This document shows positions 26,240 to 35,406 of a stretch of 64,000 nucleotides of DNA, piece after piece (the stretch's first letter is position 1; every line of letters begins with the position of its first letter). This stretch comes from Pantoea sp050157905 (lineage in GTDB: Bacteria; Pseudomonadota; Gammaproteobacteria; Enterobacterales; Enterobacteriaceae). The stretch lies in assembly GCF_050157905.1 (NCBI RefSeq), contig NZ_JBKIWZ010000001.1:3658001-3722000 (forward strand), read 5' to 3'. Both the position numbers and the translations under genes were made by a program. The notes below the pieces were generated by a model. That model did no database searches. It saw only the letters and a program-made list of their open reading frames with translations, and had not been told where the DNA came from.

Positions 26240-27574
26240 ATGAGTAATCGTAAATATTTTGGTACAGACGGCATCCGCGGCAAGGTCGGTGAAGCGCCGA
26301 TCACACCCGATTTCGTCCTGAAGCTGGGCTGGGCCGCCGGTAAGGTACTGGCGCGTCACGGTTCGAAAAAGATCATCATCGGCAAAGATACACGCATCTC
26401 TGGTTATATGCTGGAGTCTGCGCTGGAAGCGGGTCTCGCCGCCGCTGGCCTGACGGCCGCGTTTACCGGCCCGATGCCGACGCCCGCCATCGCCTATCTG
26501 ACCCGCACTTTCCGCGCAGAGGCGGGAATTGTCATCTCAGCCTCGCACAACCCGTTCGATGATAATGGTATTAAGTTCTTCTCATCCGAGGGAACGAAAC
26601 TGCCCGATGACGTCGAAGAAGCGATTGAGCTGGAGATGGAGAAGCCGATTACCTGCGTTGAATCTGCGCAGCTTGGTCGTGCCAGCCGCATCGTGGATGC
26701 CGCGGGACGCTATATTGAATTCTGCAAAGGCACTTTCCCCAGCGAACTGAGCCTGAATGGTCTGAAGATTGTGGTCGACTGCGCCAATGGCGCCACTTAT
26801 CACATCGCCCCGAATGTCCTGCGTGAACTGGGTGCCACCGTGATTGCTATCGGCGTTCAACCGGACGGTATGAACATCAATAAGGCGTGCGGTGCCACCG
26901 ATCTGGAACTGCTTCAGCAGCGTGTTCTGGCGGAGAAGGCCGATATCGGGCTGGCCTATGATGGCGACGGCGACCGTATCATGATGATTGACCATCTGGG
27001 CGAAAAAGTGGATGGCGACCAGATCCTTTACATCATTGCTCGCGAGGCTCTGCGTCAGGGGCAGCTACGTGGCGGAGTGGTCGGGACGCTGATGAGCAAC
27101 ATGGGTCTGGAGCTCGCGCTGAAACAGCTCGGCATTCCGTTCACCCGCGCCAAAGTGGGCGATCGCTATGTGCTGGAGAAGATGCAGGAGAAGGGCTGGC
27201 GTCTCGGTGCCGAGAACTCCGGCCATGTCATCCTGCTGGATAAAACCACCACGGGTGACGGCATCGTTGCAAGTCTGCAGGTGCTGACCGCCATGGTCCG
27301 TAACCACATGAGTCTGCACGACCTCTGCAGCGGTATGAAGATGCTGCCTCAGGTGCTGGTCAATGTCCGCTTTGCTGGTGAACATGATCCCCTGCAGAGT
27401 GAGGCCGTAAAAAGTGTCACTGCCGACGTCGAAAAAGTGCTGGCGGGACGCGGACGCGTCTTGCTGCGCAAATCGGGTACGGAACCGTTGATTCGCGTGA
27501 TGGTAGAGGGCGAAAATGAGGCGCTGGTGACTGAACTGGCCAACCGTATCGCCGATCAGGTTAAAGCGGTTTAA
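26240..27574 (+). CDS. glmM: Phosphoglucosamine mutase GlmM
   Basis: Interconverts glucosamine 6-phosphate and glucosamine 1-phosphate on the way to UDP-GlcNAc. 444 residues. The phosphoserine loop is SASHNPFDDNG with Ser102; the metal-binding loop is DGDGDR; the sugar-phosphate site near the C-terminus is RKSGTEPLIRVMVEG. It feeds the substrate of MurA, and RapZ (this window) controls the preceding enzyme GlmS through GlmZ. Confidence 0.98.
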   Translation: MSNRKYFGTDGIRGKVGEAPITPDFVLKLGWAAGKVLARHGSKKIIIGKDTRISGYMLESALEAGLAAAGLTAAFTGPMPTPAIAYLTRTFRAEAGIVISASHNPFDDNGIKFFSSEGTKLPDDVEEAIELEMEKPITCVESAQLGRASRIVDAAGRYIEFCKGTFPSELSLNGLKIVVDCANGATYHIAPNVLRELGATVIAIGVQPDGMNINKACGATDLELLQQRVLAEKADIGLAYDGDGDRIMMIDHLGEKVDGDQILYIIAREALRQGQLRGGVVGTLMSNMGLELALKQLGIPFTRAKVGDRYVLEKMQEKGWRLGAENSGHVILLDKTTTGDGIVASLQVLTAMVRNHMSLHDLCSGMKMLPQVLVNVRFAGEHDPLQSEAVKSVTADVEKVLAGRGRVLLRKSGTEPLIRVMVEGENEALVTELANRIADQVKAV

Positions 27575-27584
27575 TACGGTAACG

Positions 27585-27610
27585 GGCAGTTCTGATCGCA
27601 CAGAACTGCC
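27585..27610 (+). terminator. Hairpin after glmM
   Basis: GGCAGTTCTG (27585-27594) and CAGAACTGCC (27601-27610) form a perfect 10-bp stem with a 6-base loop. TGTAAAA follows rather than a T-run, so it is either a weak terminator or an mRNA end-protecting hairpin. Confidence 0.45.
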
Positions 27611-27791
27611 TGTAAAATCACCGTGATGGCGCTTTTTTCTGCAATCAGTTCGGGCGGTGAAAATTGCACTTGCAGAGATATGCGCCTTTGGTTAGTATTC
27701 ACACCCGCTTCTGATGGGTGATGACGAGACTCCCCATCAATACTGGTTGAAGCTTTAACTGTACGATTATCGTGCAAGGAACAGGTTGAAT

Positions 27792-28130
27792 ATGTACGAA
27801 GCTCTTTTAGTTGTTTTCCTTATTGTAGCGATTGCCCTCGTGGCTATGATCATGCTGCAGCAAGGCAAAGGCGCTGATATGGGAGCCTCATTTGGTGCAG
27901 GCGCATCCGGTACAGTGTTTGGTTCTTCGGGTTCAGGTAATTTCCTGACACGTACGACCGGCATTTTAGCGGCACTGTTCTTCATCATCAGCCTGGTTCT
28001 CGGTAATCTGAACAGTAATAAGTCTTCGAAAGGAAGCGAGTGGGAAAATCTTTCTGCGCCGGCACAGTCTTCTCAACAGACTGAAAAGCCAGCTCAACCG
28101 GCAACACCGGGCAGCGATATTCCTAAGTAA
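27792..28130 (+). CDS. secG: Preprotein translocase subunit SecG
   Basis: Small inner-membrane subunit of SecYEG that stimulates protein export. 112 residues with two membrane helices (about 3-22 and 52-72), the loop MLQQGKGADMGASFGAGASG between them, and a polar Gln/Pro-rich tail. The ATG at 27792 matches the family start (MYEALLVVFLIV); an in-frame TTG at 27786 is possible. tRNA-Leu follows 37 bases later. Confidence 0.96.
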   Translation: MYEALLVVFLIVAIALVAMIMLQQGKGADMGASFGAGASGTVFGSSGSGNFLTRTTGILAALFFIISLVLGNLNSNKSSKGSEWENLSAPAQSSQQTEKPAQPATPGSDIPK

Positions 28131-28167
28131 AGTCGTCAGCACAACGTATCGTTGTGGTCAGTGCAGT

Positions 28168-28254
28168 GCCGTGGTGGTGGAATTGGTAGACACGCTACCT
28201 TGAGGTGGTAGTGCCCGATTGGGCTTACGGGTTCAAGTCCCGTCCTCGGTACCA
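28168..28254 (+). tRNA. leuU: tRNA-Leu (GAG)
   Basis: 87-nt class II tRNA with an encoded CCA end. The anticodon GAG is at 28202-28204, with stem CUACC/GGUAG and a long variable arm UGCCCGAUUGGGCU. The T-arm contains GGGTTCAAGTCCC. Its place after secG matches E. coli leuU. Odd: the 5' acceptor strand is GCCGTGG against 3' CCTCGGT, leaving a U5:U68 mismatch where E. coli has A5:U68. Confidence 0.97.
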
Positions 28255-28268
28255 AATCGTAGTATCCC

Positions 28269-28297
28269 TTGCATTTTATGCAGGTCTGGCGTATTAT
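28269..28297 (+). promoter_or_regulatory. Sigma-70 promoter of metY
   Basis: TTGCAT (28269-28274), a 17-base spacer and TATTAT (28292-28297), ending 16 bases before the tRNA. Confidence 0.75.
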
Positions 28298-28313
28298 TCG
28301 CCACGTTTTCGGA

Positions 28314-28390
<77 letters not shown>

Positions 28391-28520
28391 CTTTCCCTTT
28401 GAGTTCTTTTTCAAATATACTGTATGCATCGACGGACGCATTCACGGCTATTTTTTGAAAGAAAATTCTTTGGATGGAGTCCGGGCCGCTTAGCGGCATA
28501 CAGGGTCCAGTGATTAAAAG

Positions 28521-28542
28521 CCCCGACTATTCGGGGTTTTTT
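28521..28542 (+). terminator. Terminator between metY and rimP
   Basis: CCCCGA (28521-28526) and TCGGGG (28531-28536) with loop CTAT, followed by six T. It lies 60 bases before rimP, so read-through or a further promoter must feed the nusA operon, as known for E. coli metY-nusA. Confidence 0.88.
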
Positions 28543-28601
28543 GTTATTAGCGAATCGTAATACTGGGCTATAGGCCCTTTTTTTATGTCTTGGGGGTGGG
28601 C

Positions 28602-29054
28602 TTGTCCACATTAGAGCAAAAATTGACAGAGTTGGTATCGGCTCCCGTAGAAGCGCTGGGTTACGAACTGGTTGGAATTGAATTCGTTCGTAGTCGCACA
28701 TCTATCCTGCGCATCTATATTGATAGTGAAGATGGCATCAATGTCGATGATTGCGCCGATGTCAGCCACCAGGTAAGCGCGGTAATGGATGTAGAAGATC
28801 CTATTACTGTGCCTTACAACCTTGAAGTCTCTTCACCGGGACTCGATCGTCCTCTGTTCACCGCAGAACACTACACCCGTTTTATGGGTGATGAAGTGAG
28901 CCTGGTGTTGCGTATGGCCGTTCAGAACCGCCGTAAATGGCAGGGGATCATTAAGTCAGTTGATGGCGAGATGATCACGGTGCACGTAGAGGGTAACGAT
29001 GAAGTGTTCGCGCTGAGTAATATTCAGAAAGCGAACCTGGTCCCCCACTTTTAA
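28602..29054 (+). CDS. rimP: Ribosome maturation factor RimP
   Basis: Acts in 30S subunit maturation. 150 residues, with the family stretches EALGYELVGIEFVRSRTSIL, DDCADVSHQVSAVMDVEDPI and EVSSPGLDRPLF. I placed the start at the TTG at 28602 (STLEQKLTEL after it), preceded by a G-rich ribosome binding site, as in E. coli; an in-frame TTG at 28590 is less likely. First protein gene of rimP-nusA-infB-rbfA-truB. Confidence 0.95.
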   Translation: MSTLEQKLTELVSAPVEALGYELVGIEFVRSRTSILRIYIDSEDGINVDDCADVSHQVSAVMDVEDPITVPYNLEVSSPGLDRPLFTAEHYTRFMGDEVSLVLRMAVQNRRKWQGIIKSVDGEMITVHVEGNDEVFALSNIQKANLVPHF

Positions 29055-29078
29055 AAGTCCGGATTGAGGCTAACCAGG

Positions 29079-30566
29079 ATGAACAAAGAGATCTTAGCTG
29101 TTGTAGAAGCCGTTTCTAACGAAAAAGCCCTGCCGCGTGAGAAAATCTTCGAAGCGCTGGAGAGCGCGCTGGCGACTGCGACCAAGAAAAAGTACGAGCA
29201 GGAAATTGAAGTACGCGTCAGCATTGATCGCCGCAGTGGCGACTTCGATACTTTCCGCCGCTGGGAAATCGTTGAAGAGGTAACTCAGCCGACGCGCGAG
29301 ATCACGCTGGATGCGGCCCGCTTCGAAGATGAAGCATTCAATCTGGGCGACTTTGTTGAAGATCAGATTGAATCGGTCACCTTTGACCGTATCACGACTC
29401 AGACCGCTAAGCAGGTTATCGTGCAGAAGGTGCGCGAAGCCGAGCGCGCGATGGTGGTTGACCAGTTCCGTGAACAGGAAGGCGAAATTATCACGGGCGT
29501 AGTGAAGAAAGTTAACCGCGACAACATTTCCCTCGACTTAGGCAATAACGCTGAAGCGGTCATTCTGCGCGAAGATATGCTGCCGCGCGAAAACTTCCGC
29601 CCGGGTGACCGCATTCGCGGCGTTCTTTACTCTGTCCGCCCGGAAGCCCGTGGCGCACAGCTGTTTGTGACGCGCTCTAAACCCGAAATGCTGGTTGAAC
29701 TGTTCCGCATTGAGGTGCCGGAAATCGGTGAAGAACTGATTGAAATTAAAGCCGCTGCCCGTGATCCAGGTTCGCGCGCTAAAATTGCAGTCAAAACCAA
29801 TGACAAACGTATCGATCCGGTGGGTGCCTGTGTGGGCATGCGCGGTGCACGCGTTCAGGCTGTTTCCAGCGAACTGGGCGGTGAGCGTATCGATATCGTG
29901 CTGTGGGACGATAACCCGGCGCAGTTTGTTATTAATGCCATGGCGCCGGCTGATGTGGCGTCAATCGTGGTTGATGAAGATAATCACACGATGGATATCG
30001 CCGTCGAAGCTGGCAATCTGGCTCAGGCGATCGGCCGTAACGGCCAAAACGTGCGTCTCGCTTCGCAGCTCAGCGGCTGGGAGCTGAACGTGATGACCGT
30101 CGATGATCTGCAGGCGAAGCATCAGGCTGAAGCGCATGCGGCGATCGATATGTTTACTAAACATCTCGACATCGATGAAGAGTTCGCCACCGTTCTGGTG
30201 GAAGAGGGCTTCTCCTCGCTTGAAGAGCTGGCATACGTGCCAATCAACGAGCTGCTGGAAGTTGACGGCCTCGACGAAGAGACCATTGAAGCCCTGCGTG
30301 AACGAGCAAAAAATGCGTTAACCACCCTGGCACTGGCGAAAGAAGAGAGTTTTGGAAATCAGGAGCCCGCTCCGGATCTTCTGAATCTTGAAGGCCTCGA
30401 TCGTGCACTGGCGTTCCGCCTGGCGTCAAAAGGCGTCTGCACGCTGGAAGATCTCGCTGAGCAAGGTGTTGACGATCTGACGGATATTGAAGGCCTGTCT
30501 GATGAACAAGCCGGCGCGCTGATTATGGCCGCGCGTAATATCTGCTGGTTCGGCGATGACGCGTAA
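29079..30566 (+). CDS. nusA: Transcription termination/antitermination factor NusA
   Basis: RNA polymerase-bound factor controlling pausing, termination and rRNA antitermination. 495 residues from the ATG at 29079, the E. coli length. N-terminal domain (about 1-130), S1 domain (GEIITGVVKKVNRDNISLDL), two KH domains (VGACVGMRGARVQAV and GNLAQAIGRNGQNVRLASQL) and two C-terminal acidic repeats (about 360-495), which bind the polymerase alpha subunit and lambda N. Cotranscribed with rimP and infB. Confidence 0.98.
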   Translation: MNKEILAVVEAVSNEKALPREKIFEALESALATATKKKYEQEIEVRVSIDRRSGDFDTFRRWEIVEEVTQPTREITLDAARFEDEAFNLGDFVEDQIESVTFDRITTQTAKQVIVQKVREAERAMVVDQFREQEGEIITGVVKKVNRDNISLDLGNNAEAVILREDMLPRENFRPGDRIRGVLYSVRPEARGAQLFVTRSKPEMLVELFRIEVPEIGEELIEIKAAARDPGSRAKIAVKTNDKRIDPVGACVGMRGARVQAVSSELGGERIDIVLWDDNPAQFVINAMAPADVASIVVDEDNHTMDIAVEAGNLAQAIGRNGQNVRLASQLSGWELNVMTVDDLQAKHQAEAHAAIDMFTKHLDIDEEFATVLVEEGFSSLEELAYVPINELLEVDGLDEETIEALRERAKNALTTLALAKEESFGNQEPAPDLLNLEGLDRALAFRLASKGVCTLEDLAEQGVDDLTDIEGLSDEQAGALIMAARNICWFGDDA

Positions 30567-30583
30567 TAACAGGAAGGAACAGC

Positions 30584-33277
30584 ATGACAGATGTAACCGT
30601 AAAATCGCTGGCCGCAGAAATTCAGACTCCGGTCGATCGCCTGGTACAGCAATTTGCTGATGCGGGGATTCCGAAGTCTGAAAATGACGCCGTGACCCAG
30701 CAAGAGAAAGAAACCTTACTATCTCACCTGAACCGTGAACACGGTCAGGTCGGTTCAGCTAAGCTGACGCTGCAGCGTAAAACGCGCAGCACCTTGAATA
30801 TTCCAGGCACCGGGGGTAAAAGTAAGTCGGTGCAAATCGAAGTCCGCAAAAAGCGTACCTATGTGAAGGGTGATGCAGAGGCTGAGCAAGCTCAGGCAGA
30901 AGCTGAAGCCGAGGCGCAGCGTGAAGCGGAAGAGCAGGCGCAACGCGAGGCTGAAGAAAAAGCCCGTCGCGAAGCTGAACAGAAAGCGCAACGTGAAGCC
31001 GAAGACAAAGCCAGGCGCGAAGCCGCTGATAAGGCCAAACGTGCAGCAGCGGAAAATGACAAAGTGACAAATCAACCTACCGACGAAGTGACCAGGGCTG
31101 CGCAGTCAGATAAAGCCCGTCGCGAAGCTGAAGCCGCTGAACTGAAGCGTAAAGCTGAAGAAGAAGCCCGCCGTAAGCTCGAAGAGGCTGCCCGCCTTGT
31201 AGCAGAAGAAGCCCGCCGTCTGGCTGAAGAGAAATCAGCAGAGTGGGAAAAACCGGAAGAAGAGGATAAAGGCGACTATCACGTCACTACCTCGACTCAC
31301 GCCCGTCAGGCAGAAGATGAAAACGATCGTCAGGTAGAAGCGGGCCGCGCACGTGCGCGCACGACCGCTAAAGCCACGCGTCCGGCAAAAAAAGGCAACA
31401 AGCATTCTGAAGCCAAAACTGACCGTGAAGAAGCGCGTGCGCAGGTTCGTGGCGGTAAAGGCGGCAAGCATCGCAAACCAAGCGCACTGCAGCAGGGCTT
31501 TAACAAGCCAGCGCAGGCCGTGAACCGCGATGTGGTGATTGGCGAAACCATCACCGTTGCTGAACTGGCAAACAAAATGGCCGTGAAAGGTTCTCTGGTC
31601 ATTAAAGCGATGATGAAGATGGGCGCAATGGCGACCATCAACCAGGTCATCGATCAGGAAACCGCACAGCTCGTCGCCGAAGAGATGGGCCACAAAGTGA
31701 CCCTGCGCCGTGAAAACGAGCTGGAAGAGGCGGTAATGGACGATCGTGACACTGATGCAGCGCAGGAATCACGCGCGCCAGTGGTGACCATTATGGGCCA
31801 CGTCGACCATGGTAAAACGTCTCTGCTGGACTATATCCGCTCCACCAAAATCGCCTCTGGCGAAGCGGGCGGCATTACACAGCACATCGGTGCTTACCAC
31901 GTTGAAACCGACAACGGCATGGTCACCTTCCTGGATACCCCGGGTCACGCCGCGTTTACCGCGATGCGTGCACGTGGTGCACAGGCGACGGATATCGTTA
32001 TTCTGGTGGTTGCTGCGGATGATGGCGTGATGCCACAGACCATCGAAGCTATTCAGCACGCTAAAGCGGCTAAAGTGCCGGTTGTGGTTGCGGTGAACAA
32101 GTGCGACAAGCCAGAAGCGGATCCGGATCGTGTTAAGAACGAACTGACTCAGTACGGCATCATTCCGGAAGAGTGGGGCGGCGAAAACATGTTCGTCAAC
32201 GTCTCTGCGAAAGCAGGTACCGGTATTGATGACCTGTTGAATGCTATCCTGCTGCAGGCGGAAGTTCTGGAACTGACCGCTATTCGTGCAGGTATGGCGA
32301 GCGGTGTGGTTATCGAATCGTTCCTCGACAAAGGTCGTGGTCCGGTTGCTACCGTACTGGTACGCGAAGGTACACTGAACAAAGGCGACATCGTTCTTTG
32401 TGGCTTTGAATATGGCCGCGTTCGTGCAATGCGTGACGAACTGGGTCGCGAAGTCATGGAAGCGGGTCCGTCTATTCCGGTTGAGATTCTTGGCCTGTCC
32501 GGCGTGCCGGCTGCGGGTGATGAAGCAACGGTAGTCCGCGACGAGAAGAAAGCGCGTGAAGTGGCACTCTATCGTCAGGGCAAATTCCGTGAAGTGAAAC
32601 TGGCTCGCCAGCAGAAATCGAAGCTTGAGAACATGTTTGCTAACATGACCGAAGGCGAAGTGTCTGAACTGAACATCGTCCTGAAAGCGGACGTTCAGGG
32701 CTCTGTGGAAGCGATCTCTGACTCCCTGCTGAAACTCTCTACCGACGAAGTGAAGGTAAAGATTGTGGGTTCAGGCGTGGGCGGGATCACCGAAACCGAC
32801 GCGACTCTGGCAGCGGCATCCAACGCTATCCTGATTGGCTTCAACGTTCGTGCCGATGCCTCTGCGCGTCGCGTCATTGACTCAGAAAGCCTGGATCTGC
32901 GCTACTACTCCATCATCTATAACCTGATTGATGAAGTGAAAGCGGCAATGAGCGGTATGCTGGCACCTGAGTACAAACAGCAGATTATCGGTCTGGCTGC
33001 GGTGCGCGACGTGTTCAAATCTCCGAAGTTTGGCGCCATTGCGGGTTGTATGGTGACGGAAGGTAACATCAAGCGTAACAATCCAATCCGCGTTCTGCGT
33101 GACAACGTTGTAATTTACGAAGGCGAGCTGGAATCTCTGCGTCGCTTTAAAGATGACGTCAACGAAGTGCGTAACGGCATGGAGTGCGGTATCGGCGTGA
33201 AGAACTACAACGACGTTCGCGTTGGCGATATGATCGAAGTGTTTGAAATCATCGAAATTAAACGCACCATCGAGTAA
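30584..33277 (+). CDS. infB: Translation initiation factor IF-2
   Basis: GTPase that brings fMet-tRNA to the 30S subunit. 897 residues, slightly longer than in E. coli (890). An N-terminal IF2N subdomain (about 1-50) is followed by a long Ala/Glu/Arg-rich helical linker (about 95-230) made of repeated EAEEKARREAEQK-type units. A second IF2N domain follows at about 320-370, then the G domain with GHVDHGKTS (405-413), DTPGH and NKCD, and domains II to IV. Shorter internal-start isoforms known in E. coli are possible but were not resolved here. Confidence 0.98.
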   Translation: MTDVTVKSLAAEIQTPVDRLVQQFADAGIPKSENDAVTQQEKETLLSHLNREHGQVGSAKLTLQRKTRSTLNIPGTGGKSKSVQIEVRKKRTYVKGDAEAEQAQAEAEAEAQREAEEQAQREAEEKARREAEQKAQREAEDKARREAADKAKRAAAENDKVTNQPTDEVTRAAQSDKARREAEAAELKRKAEEEARRKLEEAARLVAEEARRLAEEKSAEWEKPEEEDKGDYHVTTSTHARQAEDENDRQVEAGRARARTTAKATRPAKKGNKHSEAKTDREEARAQVRGGKGGKHRKPSALQQGFNKPAQAVNRDVVIGETITVAELANKMAVKGSLVIKAMMKMGAMATINQVIDQETAQLVAEEMGHKVTLRRENELEEAVMDDRDTDAAQESRAPVVTIMGHVDHGKTSLLDYIRSTKIASGEAGGITQHIGAYHVETDNGMVTFLDTPGHAAFTAMRARGAQATDIVILVVAADDGVMPQTIEAIQHAKAAKVPVVVAVNKCDKPEADPDRVKNELTQYGIIPEEWGGENMFVNVSAKAGTGIDDLLNAILLQAEVLELTAIRAGMASGVVIESFLDKGRGPVATVLVREGTLNKGDIVLCGFEYGRVRAMRDELGREVMEAGPSIPVEILGLSGVPAAGDEATVVRDEKKAREVALYRQGKFREVKLARQQKSKLENMFANMTEGEVSELNIVLKADVQGSVEAISDSLLKLSTDEVKVKIVGSGVGGITETDATLAAASNAILIGFNVRADASARRVIDSESLDLRYYSIIYNLIDEVKAAMSGMLAPEYKQQIIGLAAVRDVFKSPKFGAIAGCMVTEGNIKRNNPIRVLRDNVVIYEGELESLRRFKDDVNEVRNGMECGIGVKNYNDVRVGDMIEVFEIIEIKRTIE

Positions 33278-33301
33278 TAGACTGCTGATGTGTTGCAATT
33301 T

Positions 33302-33320
33302 GGGAGGCCTCTGGCCTCCC
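33302..33320 (+). terminator. Hairpin between infB and rbfA
   Basis: GGGAGGCC (33302-33309) pairs with GGCCTCCC (33313-33320) with a 3-base loop. No T-run follows, so it is more likely a processing or partial-termination element inside the operon. Confidence 0.4.
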
Positions 33321-33342
33321 GAATTATTTGGGAGAAATAATG

Positions 33343-33750
33343 ATGGCGAAAGAATTTGGTCGCCCGCAGCGCGTGTCACAAGAGCTGCAGAAAGAGATTG
33401 CGATAATCCTGCAGCGTGAGATCAAAGATCCCCGTCTGGGCATGATGGTCACCGTGTCAGGCGTAGAAGTGTCACGCGACCTCGCCTATGCAAAAGTCTT
33501 TGTCACTTTCCTCAACGATCAGGATGAAGACGCGGTTAAGCAGGGTCTGAAAGCCCTGAAAGAGGCGTCCGGCTATATCCGCATTCTGCTGGGCAAAGCG
33601 ATGCGTCTGCGTATCGTGCCTGAACTGACGTTCTTCTACGACAACTCATTGGTCGAAGGGATGCGCATGTCCAATCTCGTGACCAGCGTTGTGAAAAACG
33701 ATGCAGAGCGTCGTGGCCCGGATGCCACTGGCGATGACGAGGAGGCGTAA
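33343..33750 (+). CDS. rbfA: 30S ribosome-binding factor RbfA
   Basis: Cold-shock ribosome assembly factor that binds the 30S and 16S rRNA helix 1 region. 135 residues. Family stretches are MAKEFGRPQRV, LQREIKDPRLGMM and PELTFFYDNSLVEGMRMSNL. The second of two tandem ATG codons (33340 and 33343) matches E. coli; GGGAG lies eight bases before it. The stop overlaps the truB start by one base (TAATG). Confidence 0.96.
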   Translation: MAKEFGRPQRVSQELQKEIAIILQREIKDPRLGMMVTVSGVEVSRDLAYAKVFVTFLNDQDEDAVKQGLKALKEASGYIRILLGKAMRLRIVPELTFFYDNSLVEGMRMSNLVTSVVKNDAERRGPDATGDDEEA

Positions 33751-34694
33751 TGAGTCGTCCGCGTCGTCGCGGCCGCGACGTCCATGGCGTGTTGTTGCTG
33801 GATAAGCCACAAGGCGTCTCGTCGAATGATGTCCTGCAGAAAGTAAAGCGCATCTTCAATGCGAATCGCGCAGGACATACCGGCGCGCTGGATCCGCTGG
33901 CGACCGGCATGCTGCCGATTTGCCTGGGTGAAGCGACCAAGTTTTCGCAGTACCTGCTGGACTCCGACAAACGCTACCGTGTGATCGCCCGACTGGGTGA
34001 GCGGACCGACACCTCCGATGCCGATGGCAATATTGTGCAGACGCGTCCGGTCAGCTTTACGCAGGCCGATCTGGACAGCGCACTGGAGAGCTTCCGCGGC
34101 GACACGCTGCAGATACCTTCCATGTTTTCGGCACTGAAGCATCAGGGGCGTCCGCTGTATGAATATGCGCGTCAGGGCATTGAAATTACGCGTGAGCCCC
34201 GTCCGATTACGGTCTACGAGTTGCAGTTTATTCGCTGGCAGGATAATGAGCTGGAGCTGGAGATTCACTGCTCCAAAGGCACCTATATTCGTACCATCAT
34301 CGATGACCTGGGTGAAAAGCTGGGATGTGGCGCACACGTGATTATGCTGCGTCGCGTACAGGTTGCGCGTTACCCCTTTGAACGGATGGTGACGCTGGAG
34401 CAGCTCAATGCGCTGCTGACAGAAGCCACCGAAGCCGGTATCCCGCTGGAGACGCAGCTTGATCCGTTGCTGCTGCCGATGGACAGTCCTGCATCTGATT
34501 TCCCGGAAGTGAATATTCCGCCAGCGGTAGCAGACTTCTTCCGTATGGGGCAGCCGGTGCAGGCCAGTCACGCGCCTGCGCAAGGGCTGGTCAGGGTATC
34601 AGAAGGCGAAGCACGCAAGTTTATCGGCATGGCTGAAATTGCAGCCGATGGCCGGCTGGCACCCCGTCGTTTAGTGGTCGAATATCAGGATTAA
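33750..34694 (+). CDS. truB: tRNA pseudouridine(55) synthase TruB
   Basis: Makes pseudouridine 55 in the T-loop of all elongator tRNAs. 314 residues. The catalytic Asp48 is in GHTGALDPLATG; further conserved blocks are YRVIARLGERTDTSDADG, PSMFSALKHQGRPLYEYAR and the C-terminal PUA-like domain. Start coupled to the rbfA stop. It ends the protein part of the nusA operon; rpsO follows with its own promoter. Confidence 0.97.
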   Translation: MSRPRRRGRDVHGVLLLDKPQGVSSNDVLQKVKRIFNANRAGHTGALDPLATGMLPICLGEATKFSQYLLDSDKRYRVIARLGERTDTSDADGNIVQTRPVSFTQADLDSALESFRGDTLQIPSMFSALKHQGRPLYEYARQGIEITREPRPITVYELQFIRWQDNELELEIHCSKGTYIRTIIDDLGEKLGCGAHVIMLRRVQVARYPFERMVTLEQLNALLTEATEAGIPLETQLDPLLLPMDSPASDFPEVNIPPAVADFFRMGQPVQASHAPAQGLVRVSEGEARKFIGMAEIAADGRLAPRRLVVEYQD

Positions 34695-34725
34695 GCGGCG
34701 CCTTCGCTTTTCGCTGATAGGGCAT

Positions 34726-34754
34726 TTGCGTTGCTATCAGGCGCAGAGTAGAAT
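34726..34754 (+). promoter_or_regulatory. Sigma-70 promoter of rpsO
   Basis: TTGCGT (34726-34731), a 17-base spacer and TAGAAT (34749-34754), about 70 bases before rpsO. Confidence 0.75.
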
Positions 34755-34825
34755 AGCGCGGCTTTAAAGCGGGATGCTGAATTAGAGATCGGCACCCATA
34801 CATTCATTTATTACCGGAGTTTATT

Positions 34826-35095
34826 ATGTCTCTAAGCGTAGAAGCTAAAGCAGAGATCGTTGCTAAATATGGTCGTGGTGCTAACGACAGCGGTTCAACC
34901 GAAGTACAGGTTGCCCTGCTGACCGCGCAGATCACCCATCTGCAGGGGCACTTCTCTGAGCACAAAAAAGACCACCACAGCCGCCGCGGCCTGCTGCGCA
35001 TGGTATCTCAGCGTCGTAAGCTGCTGGACTACCTGAAGCGTAAAGACGTTGCACGCTACAGCAGCCTGATCGAGAGCCTCGGTCTGCGTCGCTAA
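34826..35095 (+). CDS. rpsO: 30S ribosomal protein S15
   Basis: Primary 16S rRNA-binding protein of the central domain; in E. coli it also represses its own mRNA through a pseudoknot at the start site. 89 residues: SLSVEAKAEIVAKYG, the rRNA-binding HKKDHHSRRGLLRMVSQRRK and YLKRKDVARYSSLIESLGLR. It has its own promoter and a strong terminator before pnp. Confidence 0.98.
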   Translation: MSLSVEAKAEIVAKYGRGANDSGSTEVQVALLTAQITHLQGHFSEHKKDHHSRRGLLRMVSQRRKLLDYLKRKDVARYSSLIESLGLRR

Positions 35096-35183
35096 GTCTG
35101 AAAAATCTGGTCGTCAGGGGTGTCACGCGGGCATTTGCACGGTGTGCAGCTTACGATCAGATTTGTGCGAGTTTCGTGAAGAG

Positions 35184-35206
35184 GGGGCCTTTATGGCCCC
35201 TTTTTT
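35184..35206 (+). terminator. Rho-independent terminator of rpsO
   Basis: GGGGCC (35184-35189) and GGCCCC (35195-35200) with further G upstream and loop TTTAT, followed by six T. Confidence 0.9.
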
Positions 35207-35266
35207 CGAGCAAGCGGCAGCAATCCGGGCCAAACTGATGTATTGTTGCTTTGTGTGATCTTGAGT

Positions 35267-35343
35267 TTGCAGAATTTCGCGCGGCTAATGAGAGGCTTTA
35301 CCGCAGGGGCGGTCGAGGGTTGTCATTAGTCGCGAGGATGCAA
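35267..35343 (+). promoter_or_regulatory. pnp leader hairpin (RNase III processing and autocontrol site)
   Basis: Long imperfect stem in the pnp leader. TTGCA (35267-35271) pairs with TGCAA (35339-35343), TCGCG with CGCGA, and CTAATGA with TCATTAG. A second small hairpin (ACCGC/GCGGT) lies in the loop. In E. coli a leader stem here is cut by RNase III, after which PNPase represses its own translation; the layout is the same. Confidence 0.75.
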
Positions 35344-35406
35344 CTGAAGATTGGTAATCAATGGCGGGCTACAGATAGCCTTGCCCCGAAGTTAAGGACT
35401 TTGATT

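Noticed and set aside
30870..31250. Repetitive Glu/Ala/Arg-coding tract as a DNA repeat element
   Set aside because: It encodes the normal helical linker of IF-2 and is not an independent repeat.
35251..35406. 52-codon N-terminal extension of pnp
   Set aside because: The segment is the structured regulatory leader; the TTG at 35407 has a proper ribosome binding site and matches E. coli PNPase.
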